Notes: generated by a model not told the origin, from the sequence alone. 64,000 nucleotides of DNA from Cenococcum geophilum 1.58 (GCA_001692895.1 KV748178.1:3830536-3894535), one strand, 5' to 3'. Shown: positions 1 through 13,199, counted from the stretch's first letter. Made by a program: numbers and translations.

Positions 1-1199
1 ATTTATATTTTATCTATGTTTTAAAAGACACGGTTAGACAAATAAGGGGTAAAGGGTTTTGCTAGCGTCTTAGAAGGATTATATAGGGAGCTGGTTCTCC
101 TCTAGAGAAGAACTAGCAATTAATCTCTAAATAGAAGTAGTTAGAAGCATTTGTCCTTTAATATATAAAACTTATTCTACCTTTAACTTACCTTTTACTT
201 ACCCTTAACCTACCTTCTACTTACTGGTGACACTGTTAATTAGATAATTATACGTTCTAGTTAGGCTGGCCTCTTACACTTATAAGCTTAAACTACTAAC
301 TAAAATAAAAATATATCTAACGTTTTATATAAACTTACTATAACCCTTAAAAGGTAAACCTATAACTTGTAAAATGCCGCCGCTACCTTCTATAATTATT
401 AATAATAATAACGGTTCTTACTTTATTAACTTAATTAATAATATATAATAAAAAACACGATCTAAATAATTTAAACTTCTTATTAAGTAAAAAGGATATA
501 AAATATAAACCTAGAAAACCTATAACTAAATTAAGGCTAACGCGCCTTCCTTAGTAAAAGAATTCTATAAGGACTATCCTTTATAGCCTACTTTAGCTAG
601 ATAGATATAATATAAAGGTAAATAACTACTACCTAATATAAATATATAAAACACGATAGTAAAAAGCTTAAAATTAAAAAGAACTTAAATTACGTTATAA
701 TGTTTATAATATAATTACGTAACACGCAAGATATTAAGGAACTTTAACCGCCAGTTAAAGTTATCTAATTAGTTAAATCCACCTTGCTAAGACCTACTAT
801 AAAGATATTAGTTTTACTTACCACCTTAACTAAGTTAATAGCGATTTTCTATCCCGGGGATAGAAAATCCTAATTAGCCTATTTAATAATAGAATTAGTA
901 AAACTCTATACCGCCACCTAACGCGAAAATATAATACGTAATAAGTTATAAGTCTTAACTAAAATTAAATTATTTAAACCTTTGGCTAAAAGGGGGGGTA
1001 CTATAACAGGACTAGCCTAGTTATAGTAGAAATGTCTTAGTAAAACACTTAATAAATAAATTCCGACGCTTTAACCAAATTCTACTAAATTAATTAAATT
1101 ACCGAAGTTTATTAAAGACCGCGTGTATATATACGCACGCATTAATCACTAAGCCCCTAATTATTTAATTATATAATTCTCTTGTTATTCCTTTCTCTT
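1..1199. other. AT-rich RIP-degraded DNA, no gene recognised
   Basis: Very AT-rich sequence depleted of CA and TG dinucleotides, continuous with the Helitron helicase downstream. It contains a 27-bp near-perfect palindrome (843-869) and a G-rich run near 995. It may be the upstream part of the Helitron (Rep region) or an older insertion, but I could not identify a domain. Confidence 0.4.
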
Positions 1200-2270
1200 C
1201 TTTACGCAACGTCTTGTTCTTAGCGAGAACTATATACCCTTAGATTTAGATAGAATTTATATCGTTCCTTTAAATCTTCCCTAAAGTCTCTCTACGCCCT
1301 TATAATTATTACCGCTATAGATACAGATCTATAGACGGCCCGCTTCTTCTTCTAGGGCCTTATAGGTGCTAGTAAAATATTTCTCTATTATTATCTTTGC
1401 CACTACTATTGCTTATATAGTAATATTATTCTTTACGTAACTTATTTTAGTATTACAGCCCCCCTACTACCTAGTAGCCGTACTACCTACTCCCATTTTT
1501 AGATACCTATTAATCTATATAAAGAGTCTACTTATAATATCTCTAAAAGCTTAAATCTGGCCAAGCTTTTATGCTATACCTCTTTGCTTATTTAGGATAA
1601 GGTACTAATATAGCATTATTACTACTTTAAAGCCATAAACTGTATACTTATAGCCGTCCATTCTAACAACTTTACCTTTAGCGGGCTTTCTACTATTTTA
1701 GGCAGTGACTTTACTTAGATACTGCCTGTCGTCCTATAGGGGAACCGCGTAGCTATTATAGGTACTTGCCTATAGCAGTTATTCCTCTAGCCTACCTTCT
1801 ATATCCTCTCTATATAGTTAAATATATATATTTACTAGGGCGAGATAAACTAGTAGTTTACTACTTAGGTGCGAGGCTTATTCTATAATATATCCCTAGC
1901 TAGTAGGGTTAGTATTTTACCTAGTATAGCCTAGTTCTAGTTTTAGGAATTCTTTTATAGGTATATATCCCCTCTATATCTACTTACGCAAGTATACTAT
2001 AACTTAGATACCTTCCGTGATCGCGTTATTCTAACCATTTATAATAATACTATTACTAAGATTAATAAGGCTATCCTTATATAGATCTATAGCTCCCTAA
2101 GCACCTTTTATTTTATAGACTCTATAGAGTAAAATAAAGGAGAAGAAGGTTATATAAAACTATCGCTAGTAAAGCTCCTACAGATATTTAACCATAATAG
2201 CTTACCTCCGTTAAAGCTTTCCCTAAAAGTAGGCGCGCCTATAATTCTTTTATAGAACCTTTACCCTAAG
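1200..2270 (+). pseudogene. Helitron Pif1-like helicase, N-terminal half (interrupted)
   Basis: Frame-by-frame reading on the + strand gives a degenerate Pif1/RRM3-type helicase as found in Helitrons. Visible in order are a Walker A relic at about 1355-1385 (G-x-x-G-x-S-K-x-F-L-Y), the segment corresponding to VLCVASSxIA (about 1420-1450), a Walker B relic around 1605 (LLI-W-D-x-V, Trp now TAG), the motif GSDFxQILPVV at about 1693-1722, and an LNMR-like motif near 1815-1830. The frame runs to 2270, where Gypsy element A begins, and resumes at 21512. Stops lie mostly at former Trp, Gln and Arg codons, as expected from RIP. The assignment to Helitron rather than cellular Pif1 rests on the C-terminal half. 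Confidence 0.65.
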
Positions 2271-2690
2271 TATAATGAAGCCTTATAGCAGGAACTACGG
2301 TAAACTTATTAATAGGCTAGGTATATAGGTAAATAAGAAGTTAACAATGTAATAATAACTAGTGGAGTGGTTACCTAATAGATTAACTCTAATTATATTC
2401 TAAGATTTACTATAAAGGAGAGAACTATCTAGGTAGGGACTGTAGTCCTTTAAATACACAACTGTACTTTTAAGAAATCCCCTTTATATATAAGGTACGT
2501 ATTATATATATTATACGTATATTCCCTTTATATACTACGTATACTGCGTATAACATTATATAACCTTAGTTACTATTTCTTATTATATAGCTCTACCGGC
2601 TCCATTCTAAACTATACCTAAATTAACTAACTAGCTTCCTCTAACTCCTCTCTAAGTAGTTATAATATTATACTTAAAGCGTCCGTAATA
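2271..2690 (-). repeat. 3' LTR of Gypsy element A
   Basis: 420 bp; starts tataatgaagcc (from tgtaat...) and ends gtccgtaata. It matches 21087-21506 along its full length, with differences that are mainly C/T and G/A transitions. It is the 3' LTR with respect to the minus-strand coding. Confidence 0.85.
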
Positions 2691-5600
2691 CTATCTCCCT
2701 CCTTTTTATCTTTATTCTTAAAGATTCCTAATATCTCTAAGTTGTTTATTAGAGGTATAATATCCGTCTAATTAATTTAGTTAATATTGTTACTTATTAT
2801 ACCTAAGTCTCCTTCCTCTTTATAGGCGCAACATCATACTCGCACTATTGCTACGATATTATCTCTTAGTAAGATTATACCGTCTCCGTATTCTCGCTAT
2901 TTAAAAAAGGGGTTAGTTTATATTATATTAGCGAGTCTATCTTCGCGATAACTATCCTCTTACTTAAAGTGCACTAAAGCGAATATTCGTTTGTCCTATA
3001 ACGTTCGCTCTATCTCTAATACTAAATATATATAACCTATTACTCTTAATAGTCGTTTAGTTCCTTAATTAATTTGTCTTAAGGTCTTGTATTTAATCTA
3101 CTATTACGTAGCTAAATAGTAAACTATCTTAAGCCCTTACTAAATTGGAATGTTCTTATAATATAGAGCAGAAGGCTCTTAAGGCCCGTATTACGGCGTC
3201 CGCTTAGTTACTCTATCTTAAAAAGGTTTATAAAAAGGTTTATTTTAAGGAGTAGAAACTTATAAAATAAGGTTTATAGAAACTTAGTAATAAAAAAATA
3301 GATTTTCTTTTAATAGAGAAGGAAATAGATCTAAGTAGTTCGGTAACTACTCTTCTTAGGTCCCCCTTAGGTAACTTATTTTTTAGTAATCCTTTTTTAT
3401 TAATGCTGTCTAACCTAATTTCTTCTAATACTCCTGTACCTTTTTTATAGTATTCTTTAAATTCTCTAGTGGCTCCTAGGTAGTTTTAGTATAGCCTATC
3501 CACTTAACCTTGTACTATATTTTATTGTTAATGTCCTTATAACTAATAATTCTTAAAACTTACTATTTATCTTCTTCTTATCCTCTATACATATCTGCCT
3601 TATAAACTAGTGGCTTAATATTCCTATATACTGGCTCTAGTATTACAATATACTATATAGGGTAGATTTTTATCTTAGCTAGTAGGTTTAACTTAAATAT
3701 AACCAGTAAAATCCTCTATATAATTTTAAAAGGTCTTAGTCTAACATAGTCTAACTTCTTACTTAGTTATTAACTCTTAAAATTTTTATATAGTAGCTAT
3801 ACTTTATCTCCCTCCTTAAGATCTAGTCCCTTAGATCTCTTAGTATTATAGTACTTTTTTATTCTCTTTTATACTTTCTTTACTAATTCTATAAGGTCTA
3901 TATAAAGATTTATTAATATCTTTATTTTTTCTTTAGCTATGCTACTTATTTTCTTTACTTACTATAGTAATAATGATATTCTTAGCTTATATCCATAATT
4001 TGCCTTAAATAGTAATATGCCTATTCCTTTCTATAGTGTTATATTGTATATAAACTATATAACTAGTAATAGCGATACCTAATTATTCTATGCATAATTA
4101 ATATAATGTCTTAGATACTGCTCTAGCGTCTAATTTAATCTCTCCGTTTAACCGTCTGTCTATAAATAATATATAGTAAAAGTTACTGCTTAAACTCCTT
4201 ACTCTGCTAAGAATACTTCCTAAAATGCTGCTATAAATCTTAGATCTCTATCCGATATAATTTTACTTAGTACTCTATATCTTATAAACACTTCTTTAAT
4301 ATAGATTCTAGCGATATCTTCCGCTAAGATTTCTTCTATATATACTACAAAGTAGCCCTATTTAGTTAACTTGTCCACTATTACTAAAATCGCGTTATAA
4401 TCTTATCCAGTAATAGGATTTTTTAACTTTAGTAACTTAATAATAAAGTCCTATAATATAACCTCCTATAGTCTCTTTGGTATTTTAATAGGTTATAGCC
4501 CTCTATATAGCTTATACCTTATACCTTATTAGTTTATTCCTTTAGCAATCTAAATACTCTTTTATTACTTTTCTTATAATATTCTAAATTCCGTTAATAA
4601 TATATATTTTTTAAAGTCTTAACACTAAGCCTGTTGCTCTATTATGTCCTTAAGTTATTCCCTTATAGAAATCTTCTATAAAATACTCTGCTATGCTTCT
4701 TGGGATGTACTTCGCCTCTCTATACTTATACAGTATTTCTTCTTCTAGATATTTTAACTATTCTTCTAGCTATACTTTAAAGATTCTTTATACCTAAAAA
4801 CTCTTTAGTATCTCGTAGACTCTTTCTAGTTTGTTATTCTCTTAAGTTGCTATTAGTTTAGGGTAATTATATCTAATTAATCTATCCTTATCTCTGCGTA
4901 GTATTGCTTCTAATAGTTTCTTATCGTTCTATAGTTTAGCTTTTCTACTAAGTGCATCTGCCCTTGCATTTTTAGTTCCTTTAGTATACTAAATCTTAAA
5001 ATAGTATTTTGTAAGCATCTCTGCCCATCTAACCTATCTTTAATTAAGTTCTTTTATTGTTAGGAACCCTATTAGGTTTTTATAATCCATCTTAACTATA
5101 AATAGTTTCTCTACGCCTTAAAAGAATGCTCTCTATTCCTTAAGTGCTGTAACTATATCTAATAACTCCTTATTATAGACGTTATAGTTTAACTCTAGTG
5201 GTGTTATCTTTCTACTATAGTATGCTACTAGATGCTATATATCCTTGTACTTCTATAGCAAATATACTCTTAGTATATAGTTTAATATATCTATCTCTAT
5301 AACCGTATCTAGTCCTAGTTAATAGATTTTAAGGATTAGCTCCTAGGTAAATAACTCCTTAAGTTTTTTAAATAACTTCTTTTACTTATCTCCTTATACC
5401 TATAGTTTCTTTTTCTTTATAAGCCTAGTAAACGGTTTAATATTCTTTAACTATTATACTATAAACCTTCTATAGTAGTTGCAAACCCCTAAAAATAACC
5501 TTAATTACGTTACGTTCTCTAGTTCTTGCTAACTTACTATAGCTTTAATCTTCTTTAGGTCCATACTAATATAACCTAGTTTAATAATAAATTTGACGAA

Positions 5601-6031
5601 ATTGGTCTTCCTTATAAAGAACTTGCATTTCTTAATTGCTACTAGCATCTATTCTTCTTATAGTCTCTTTAAGACCTATTTAATGTGTTCCCCGTGCTCT
5701 TCCTTAGTTATTAAGTAGATAATAATATTATTAAGGTATACTATAATAAACTTATTAAGGTATTCTCTTAATACGCTATTAATTTATTTCTAAAATGTGG
5801 CTAGTGCATTTATTAATCTAAATTGCATAACTAATAGTTTGTATAGTCCTTCTCTTAATCTAAAGGCTGCTTTTTATTTATTGCCTTCCTTAATTCTAAT
5901 CTAATGGTACGCCCATCTTAGATCTATCTTTATAAAGATTTACGCATTACCTATCCAATTCTAGATTTCGCTAATTAAAGGTAAAGAATACCTATCCTTC
6001 CAAGTAATGCTATTTAACTATTTATAGTTAA
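2691..6031 (-). pseudogene. Gypsy element A pol C-terminal region (RT, RNase H, integrase, chromodomain)
   Basis: The left-hand part of element A, minus strand. From right to left one can follow the RT core (about 5860-5940), RNase H (about 4900-5300), the integrase zinc-binding and core domains (about 3900-4750) and a chromodomain relic (about 3470-3610, with YxVKWxGYxxTTW-type spacing, Trp to stop). It is collinear with 6461-8401 plus 11828-13205 of element B. It keeps the empty site for the Harbinger element. Confidence 0.7.
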
Positions 6032-6036
6032 TATAT

Positions 6037-6460
6037 TGTAACGGAACCTTGTAGTAAGTACTACGGTGGGTTCTGTTAATAGGCTAGGTGTATAGGTAAT
6101 GCAAGTTAAAGTTAATAAATAATAATAACTGGTGGAGTGGTTGCCTAATAGATTAACTCTAATTATATTCTAAGAATTACTACAAGGAAGGAACTATCTA
6201 GGTAGGGACTAAGGGTCCTTAAATACACAACCGTACTCCTATAAAATCCTTCTTATACGTAATATACGTGTGCTCTATCTACTCTATTACGGATTATATA
6301 GATCCTATAGATTATATAGATTATATTACGTAACCTTAGTTACCATTCCTCGTTATATAGCTCTATCGGCTCTATCCTAGACCGTGCTTAAATTAACCAA
6401 CTAGCTTCTTCTAACTCTTCTCTAAGTAGTTATAACATTGTACTTAAAGCGTCCGTAATA
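6037..6460 (-). repeat. 3' LTR of Gypsy element B
   Basis: 424 bp; begins tgtaacggaacc and ends gtccgtaata. It differs from 17006-17429 mostly by transitions at former TG/CA sites, for example cttgtag versus cttatag and gtgggttctg versus gtaggttcta. Confidence 0.87.
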
Positions 6461-8404
6461 TCATCTCCCTCCTTTTATCTTCGTCCTTAAAGATTCCTAA
6501 TATCTCTAAGTCGTTTACTAGAGGTATAATGTCCGTCTAATTAATTTGGTTAATATCGTTACTTATAATACCTAAAGCAATTTCTTCTTCCTCTACAGCC
6601 CATCGGTTTCGTACCGTTGCTATTATATTGTCTTTTAGTGAGATTATATTGTCTCCGTATTCTCGCTATTTGAAAAAGGGGTTAGTCTATATTGCGTTGG
6701 CAAGTCCATCTTTGCGATAACCGTCCTCTTGCTTAAAGTACACTAAAGTAAATATTCGTTTGTCCTATAACGTTCGCTCCATCTCTAATACTAAATATAT
6801 ATAACCTATTACTCTTAATAGTCGTCTAGTTCCCTAATTGATTTGTTTTAGGGTCTTGTGTTTAATTTACTACTGCGTGGCTAGATAATAAACTATCTGT
6901 TGCTCTGGCGGAGTTATGCCATTCTTATAACGTAGAACGGGAGGCTGCCAATACTTAGCAACGGGCTCTTAAGTCTCGTCTTACGGCGTCCGCTTAGTTA
7001 ATCCGTCTTAAGAAGGTTTATAAGAAGGTCCGTTTTAAGGAGTAGAAGCTTATAAAATAGGGTCTATAGGAACTTAGTAATAAAAGAATAGATTTTCTTC
7101 TAATAGAGAAGGAAATAGATCTAAGTAGTTCGGCAACTGCTCTTCTTAGGTCCCCCTTAGGTAACTTATTCTTTAGCGATTCTTTTTTATTAATGCTGCC
7201 TAACCTAATCTCTTCCAATACTCCTATACCTTTTCTATAGCATTTTTTAAATTTTCTAGTAGTTCCTAGGTAGTCTTAGTGTAGCCTATTCACTTAACCT
7301 CGTACTATATTTTATCGTTAATGTCCTTATAACTAACGATCTTTAAAACTTACTATTTATCTTCCTCTTATTCTCTATATATGTCTGCTTTATAAACTAG
7401 TGGCTTAATATTCCCATATACTAGCTTTAGTATTACGATATACTGTATAGGGTAAATCTTTATTTTAGCTAGTAGGTTCAACTTAAACGTAACTAATAAA
7501 ATCCTTTATATAATTTTAAAAGGTTCTAGTCTAATATAGTCTAACTTCTTACTTAGTTATTAACTCTTAAAATTTTTGTATAGTAGCCATACTTTATCTC
7601 CCTCCTTAAGATCTGGTCCCTTAGATCTCTTAGCATTATAGTACTTTTTTATTCTTTGCTATACTACCTTAGCTATTTCCGTAAGGTTTTTATAAAGATT
7701 TATTAAGGTCTCCATTCTTTACTTAGCTATACTACTCGTTTTCTTTACTTAACGTGGCGATAATAATATCCTTAGCTTATATCCGTAATTCGCCTTAAAT
7801 AGTAAAGTACCTATTCCTTCTTATAGTGTTATATTGTATATAAACTATATAACTAGTAATAGCGATACCTAATTGTTCTATATATAATTAATATAATGCC
7901 TTAGATACTGTTCTAGTGTCTAATTTAATCTTTCCGTTTAACCGTCTGTCTGCAGATAATATATGGTAAAAGTTGCTACTCTAACTCCTTATTCCGCTAA
8001 GAATACCTCCTAAAATACTACTATAAATCTTAAATCTCTATCTAATATAATCTTGCTTAGTGCTCCATGTCTTATAAACACTTCTTTAATATAGATTTTA
8101 GCGATATCTTCTGCTGAGATTTCTTCCGTATATGCTATAAAGTATCCCCACTTTATAAGCTTATCTACTATTACTAAAATTACGTTATAATCTTACCTGG
8201 TAATAGGATCTCTTAACTTTAGTAACTTAATAATGAAGTCCTATAATATAACCTCCTATGGTCTCTCTGGTATTTTAATAGGTTATAGCCCTCTATACGG
8301 CTTATGCCTTATTAGTTTATTTTTCTAGCAATCTAGATATTCCTTTATAACTTTTTACGCTATTCTCTAGATTCCGTTAATAGTATACTCCTCTTAGAGT
8401 CTTA

Positions 8405-8437
8405 GGGCTTGTTTACTAACTTTTTTTCACCTATTCG
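8405..8437 (+). repeat. Left terminal inverted repeat of the Harbinger element
   Basis: Pairs with 11796-11827. The first 22 bases are identical to the reverse complement of the right end; the T-run is then one base longer here, and matches resume at cacct. Confidence 0.88.
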
Positions 8438-8726
8438 TGCTCACCTGGTCGACGCCGCTAGGTGGATCAAATTAAGGCCCAATAGGTGGATTGTAAGCGC
8501 CACTAGCAAGCGCTCGTTTAGGGGTGTAGATCGAACAGGTAAGAGCGGTTCGTTTACTAGGTAGTTGCCAAGGTTATAGGTAGGCGAAATAGCGGTAAAG
8601 TAGGGGTTATGTAAGCCGCACGCAGGACGTCAAAAAGGCTCCATAAAATAAGCAGTTAGAGCCTTATAAATATAATTAACCCGTTCTTAATATACGCATC
8701 TTTTTTAATAGGCGACAACAACAAGC

Positions 8727-9988
8727 CTATAGAGGGAAGCCCTATTGACACTGCTGCCGGTATAGCTACCCCTTTCCCTAGCTATGGCCACGGCCTAACT
8801 ACCTTTACCACTACCTCTACCACCACCTCTACCACTACCTCTATACCTAGTATAACGTCCTCTAAAGCTGCCTCTGCTACTACCAAACTAACACCAACAC
8901 CTGTAATAAAGCCGCCGAAAAAGCGAGTAAGGGCAAACACGGTAAAGAACGATTCTATAGCTGCTGGTACTAGTTTTAAGCCACCTGCCAAAAAGATACG
9001 GAGGAAGAAGAAGGCGGTAGAGGGCGAGGATCCTAGTAAGAAGCCTTGACTAGTATGGCTTGAGGTGTTAAGTAAGGCGTTTTTAGAGTACCTAAAGCTA
9101 TTAGTTGCCTAGGGTAAAGAGACCAACGGAGCTATATTTAAAGCCACTGATTATATTGACGCTATTGCCTATATTAAAGTTAAATCAGGCTAGGGCCTTA
9201 CTCTTAATTAGTTAACGAATAAGTACAATTATTAGAAGGCTATATACCGCGAATAGAAGGTATATATTAAGGCGTGTTTAGGGTAGGATAAATATAAGGT
9301 TACTGGCTTACTATAGACTAATAAGGAAGGCGTTATGAAGGGCTATTTTAATAGCCATATTAAAAGGAGGCCTTTTAAATTAAAATGGCCTATTTACTAT
9401 AAGCAACTAACGGAGCTACTTGTTGGTAAAATGGCCTATAGCGACTACGCTGGCATAATTAAGGAGGCGCTTAATAAGAATTCGGTTTGGAACCGGGGCA
9501 GTATAGATTCGAATTTATCTAATTATAATGATAAGGATAGTGAGGATCTAAATATACCGCGCGGTATAGTTAAATGGTGCCTATCTGGTACGCTAATTAA
9601 TGGCTGGAGCCCTACTTCTACGCTAGGTGTATTAACGCCGTTAGCGCCTTCGCGATCCTCGTTAGTATCCTTATTAATATTATTATCCTCTATAAGCTAA
9701 TCTCCCTTACCTGCGCCTGGCGTAGCAGAAAAGAAGGCTCAAAATACCGAGAAAGTAAAAAGGCTAGAGTTAATGAAGCGGTCAACAAAGAACGCGGCTA
9801 AGGCTGCTAATCAAAGCCGTCTGTTAAAGACGTCAGCGGTGATAGAAGCTTTAAGCGAGAGTATTAGCGAGGCGGCGGCAACATTTGAATTATTAAAGAC
9901 GACGCTATTAGCAATATATAGCTCGCCAATTAAGAAGGCTGTGGGCAGCTTTATTCGTAATTTTAAGCACCTTTCTACTATTAATTAG
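8727..9988 (+). pseudogene. Harbinger accessory Myb/SANT-like protein (decayed)
   Basis: PIF/Harbinger elements encode a Myb-like DNA-binding partner that brings the nuclease to the transposon ends. On the + strand a frame starts near 8727 with a Thr/Ser-rich low-complexity segment (about 8790-8850), then a basic patch (KKIRRKKKAVE, near 8990). A Myb/SANT-like region follows (about 9050-9350: LKLLVA, ATDYIDAI, LTLN, KYN), in which several Trp and Gln codons are now TAG. Two frames remain open: 9335-9700 and 9773-9988. The latter ends in an Ala/Leu-rich helix typical of the C-terminus of such proteins. It is convergent with the nuclease gene. Confidence 0.6.
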
Positions 9989-10139
9989 CAACTTCTTAGG
10001 TAGTGTAGGAAAAGTAATTAATCTATAGCTAAATAACCTATCACAACTTTTTTAATAGTGGTATTGCACGTATTTTAAGGTACTTAAATGCTACGCTTAC
10101 AGATTAATTACATCTACGGCTTTACTAAAATTAAATATT

Positions 10140-11409
10140 AGCTTCCTTTAGAACTTTTAGAACTTCTTTAATTATACCCACACCTTATAGCTAGAATGCC
10201 CTGATATTGCTCCCACATTATATCTACTATATCCTCCCGCTGCTAGCTTATTGCTTACTTACCTACACTATAAGAAACCGTATAGTTGTCGGTATCTAAA
10301 TTGTCCTTACTTTTGTAACTAAACTCGTCCTTATACGGATTACAGCCGTTCTGGTTTAGAAAGTTATGAACCGCTATTAACGCCCATATAATCTTTACCT
10401 GCATCTTCCGGGTGTAGCCTCTGTGGCCCTTATTAAATATTAAAAAGCGCGCTTTAAGTACACCAAATATACGCTTAATAATATTCCTTAAGGACGCATG
10501 GCGCAGGTTGAATAGTTTATACTTATCCTTTGGCCTCTGCCTCGCTATATCCTGCTCTTTTAGATAATATCTAACCTTTTAATATGGTACTAGGACTAAG
10601 GGATCATCAGCTATATATCCGGTGTTTGCTAAATAGTATTTTTCTAATAGTGTATAGAAGCCTCGATCCTTTATAAAACTAAGTACCCGGCTATCATGTG
10701 CAGAGCCCTCCTACTTAGGTAAAATATACACGAAGTTTATATTAAAATCGCACGCCGCGAGCACATTCTGCGATATCTAGCCCTTCCTATTTCGCCATGC
10801 CAATTGCTTAGCTTCTGGCACTAAAATAGGCACATGCGAGCCGTTAAGCGCGCCTATACAGTCACCAAAAAATGGCTATATTTTGTTGTTAGATTCGATC
10901 CGTCCGGGTATACAATTAGACGGCGGTTTAATAATATCTTTATGCAGCTTATATAGAGCATTAAGAACTTTATAGAAAACGCTTATATAGGTAAGTTCTA
11001 GTCCTTTATGACTTTAAATATTAACTACCTATAGGCTAATTGTACGAGTCGAATGTTGAAACTCCTACCCAGCTATCCTCATACTAAGCCCCCCTCCACA
11101 TATCGCTATAAATATCATCAGCTTTTGCTCCGCCAATATACATTCCTGCGGGCGTAATTCGTATTTATTGACTAGCCGATTAAGCAGCAATTTAAACGTC
11201 CTTTGGTCTATACGGGTGAGCGTTTTAATTGCCTTGGGAGGACCGTACAATAGCTTTACTGTTGTTGCCTCACCGCGCAGAGGATCGAATATCTGCTGGC
11301 GCTTGCTATTTGATATAGGAAGGCTCTTTGCACCGTTAATAAGTACATGGAACAGTGCCAGCAGAGCATAGAGGCCTGCGTATACTGCTTTGGATATATG
11401 AGGCTTCAT
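10140..11409 (-). pseudogene. Harbinger DDE transposase/nuclease (decayed)
   Basis: A HARBI1-like nuclease on the minus strand. The N-terminal region is still open at 11409-11065 (RTFKLLLNRL, LRPQECILAEQKLMIF). After it come GALNGSHVP (about 10855-10830), RNRKG and QNVLAACDFN (about 10795-10745), EGSAHDSRVL (about 10710-10681), KYYLANTGY (about 10640-10610), NIIKRIFGVLK (about 10485-10450) and a C-terminal ALIAVHNFLN segment. Of the expected D-D-E triad only the second Asp (10693-10695) is kept. The first reads Asn (10843-10845) and the Glu reads Lys (10474-10476), both G-to-A on the coding strand. Several further stops are present. Confidence 0.75.
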
Positions 11410-11795
11410 AGTTTAGATTGGTGGGAATCATATAGTGCGTATAATCCTTTAAAAAAACGTCGTGATTGAGGTCGGGTTGGTTGGACGGGCCGCCCAGGTG
11501 GATATACAGGACCCCCCCTTTTCTACAGAGGGTGCAGGTGGAATTCCACCTGGTTGATAGCCCAGGTGGGCAAAATCGCGCAATCTATACTACTTCTGGC
11601 TATGTAATTGCGGTAAGCGCAAGGACGTTAAATAGGCCAGGTGGAACATTAATTTCAGCTGCCAAGATGGCCCAACAGGTGGAAATTGAACAGGTGAGGT
11701 AAACAAGCAGCTCCTACCTGTTGGATATTTGATCGACCTGGAAATATCCACCTGTTCGTTCCAGGTGGGTTTTTTAGGCGACGAACAGGTGGGCG

Positions 11796-11827
11796 CGATT
11801 AGGTGAAAAAAGTTAGTAAACAAGCCC
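11796..11827 (-). repeat. Right terminal inverted repeat of the Harbinger element
   Basis: Mirror image of 8405-8437, ending caagccc, followed by the duplicated target TTA (11828-11830). Confidence 0.88.
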
Positions 11828-13199
11828 TTAACACTAAGCCTATAGCTCCGTTATATCCTTAAGTTAATCCTTTATAGAAATCTTCCATAAACTATTCTGC
11901 TATACTTCTTAGGATATACTTTACTTTTTAATTTTTGTATATATCCAACTGTAGATCTTCTAGCTATGCTTCTAAAATTCTTTATACCTAAAAGCTTTCT
12001 GGTGACTTATAAACTCTATTTAGTTCTTTTTAAGTTACTATTATTTTTAGATAGTTATACCTGATTAATCCGTCTGTATCTTTTCGCAGTAAAGCCCCTA
12101 ATAGCTTTTCGTTATTTTACAGTTTAGCCTTTTAACTTAATGTATCGGCTCGCGTATTGTCTATACCCTTAGTATACTAAATCTTAAAATAGTATTCTGT
12201 AAGTATCTCTACCCATCTAACCTATCTTTAGTTAAGTTCCTTTATTATTAAAAATCCTATTAGGTTCTTATAATCCGTTTTAACTATAAATAGTTTCTTT
12301 ATGCCTTATAAGAATGCTCTCTATTTCTTTAGTGCTATAACTATACCTAATAACTCCTTATTATAGATGTTATAGTTTAGTTCTAGTAGTGTTATCTTCT
12401 AACTATAGTATACCACTAGGTGCTATCTATCTGGATACTTTTATATAAAGTATACCTCTAGTATAAAGTCTAATATATCTATTTCTATAACCGTCTCTAG
12501 TCCTAGTTAATAGATCTTAAGAACTAGTTCCTAGGTAAACAACCTCTTAACTTCCTTAAATAGTTCTTATTGTTCCTTTCCCTATATCCACAGTTCTTCT
12601 TTCTTTATTAATCGCGTAAATGGTTTAATATCCTTTAACCACTGCGCTATAAACCTTCTATAGTAATTGCAAAACCCTAAAAACGATCTTAACTGCGTAA
12701 CGTTCTCTAGTTCTTACCAATTTACTATAGCCTTAATCTTCTTTAGATCTATATTAAGTTGGCCTAGTTTAATAATAAATTCTACGAAATCGGTCTTCCT
12801 AGTAAAGAACTTGCATTTCTTAATTACTACTAGCATCTGTTCTTCTTATAGTCTCTTTAAGACCTATTTAACATATTCTCCGTGTTCTTCCTTAGTTATT
12901 AAGTAGATAATGATATCGTTAAGATATACTATAATAAATTCATCTAAGTATTCTCTTAATATATTATTAATACGCTTCTAAAACGTTGCTAGTGCGTTTA
13001 TAAGCCCGAATTGTATAACTAATAGCTTATATAGTCCTTCCTTTAACCTAAAGGCTGCCTTCTATTTATTACCTTCCTTAATTCTAATCTAATGGTACGC
13101 TTATCTTAGATCTATCTTTATAAAGATTTGCGTATTACCGATCCTATCTTAGATTTCGCTAATTAAGGGTAAAGGATACCTATCCTTCCTAGTGATGCT

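Larger units (their letters stand above)
8405..11827. mobile_element. PIF/Harbinger DNA transposon (3423 bp)
   Basis: An autonomous-type PIF/Harbinger element inside the integrase region of Gypsy B. Its terminal inverted repeats begin gggcttgtttactaactttt on the left and mirror this on the right, with 22 bp identical, then a 1-bp length difference and a few more matches. The 3-bp target duplication TTA is at 8402-8404 and 11828-11830, typical of the superfamily. Element A keeps the corresponding unoccupied site (agtcttaacactaag at about 4617-4631), which fixes both ends exactly. Two convergent genes are carried: a Myb/SANT-like protein (+) and a DDE nuclease (-). Both are broken by RIP. Many AGGTGG-type motifs fill both subterminal regions. 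Confidence 0.9.

Noticed and set aside
7018-7218. 66-codon minus-strand frame
   Set aside because: Lies inside the pol region of Gypsy element B and has no independent features.
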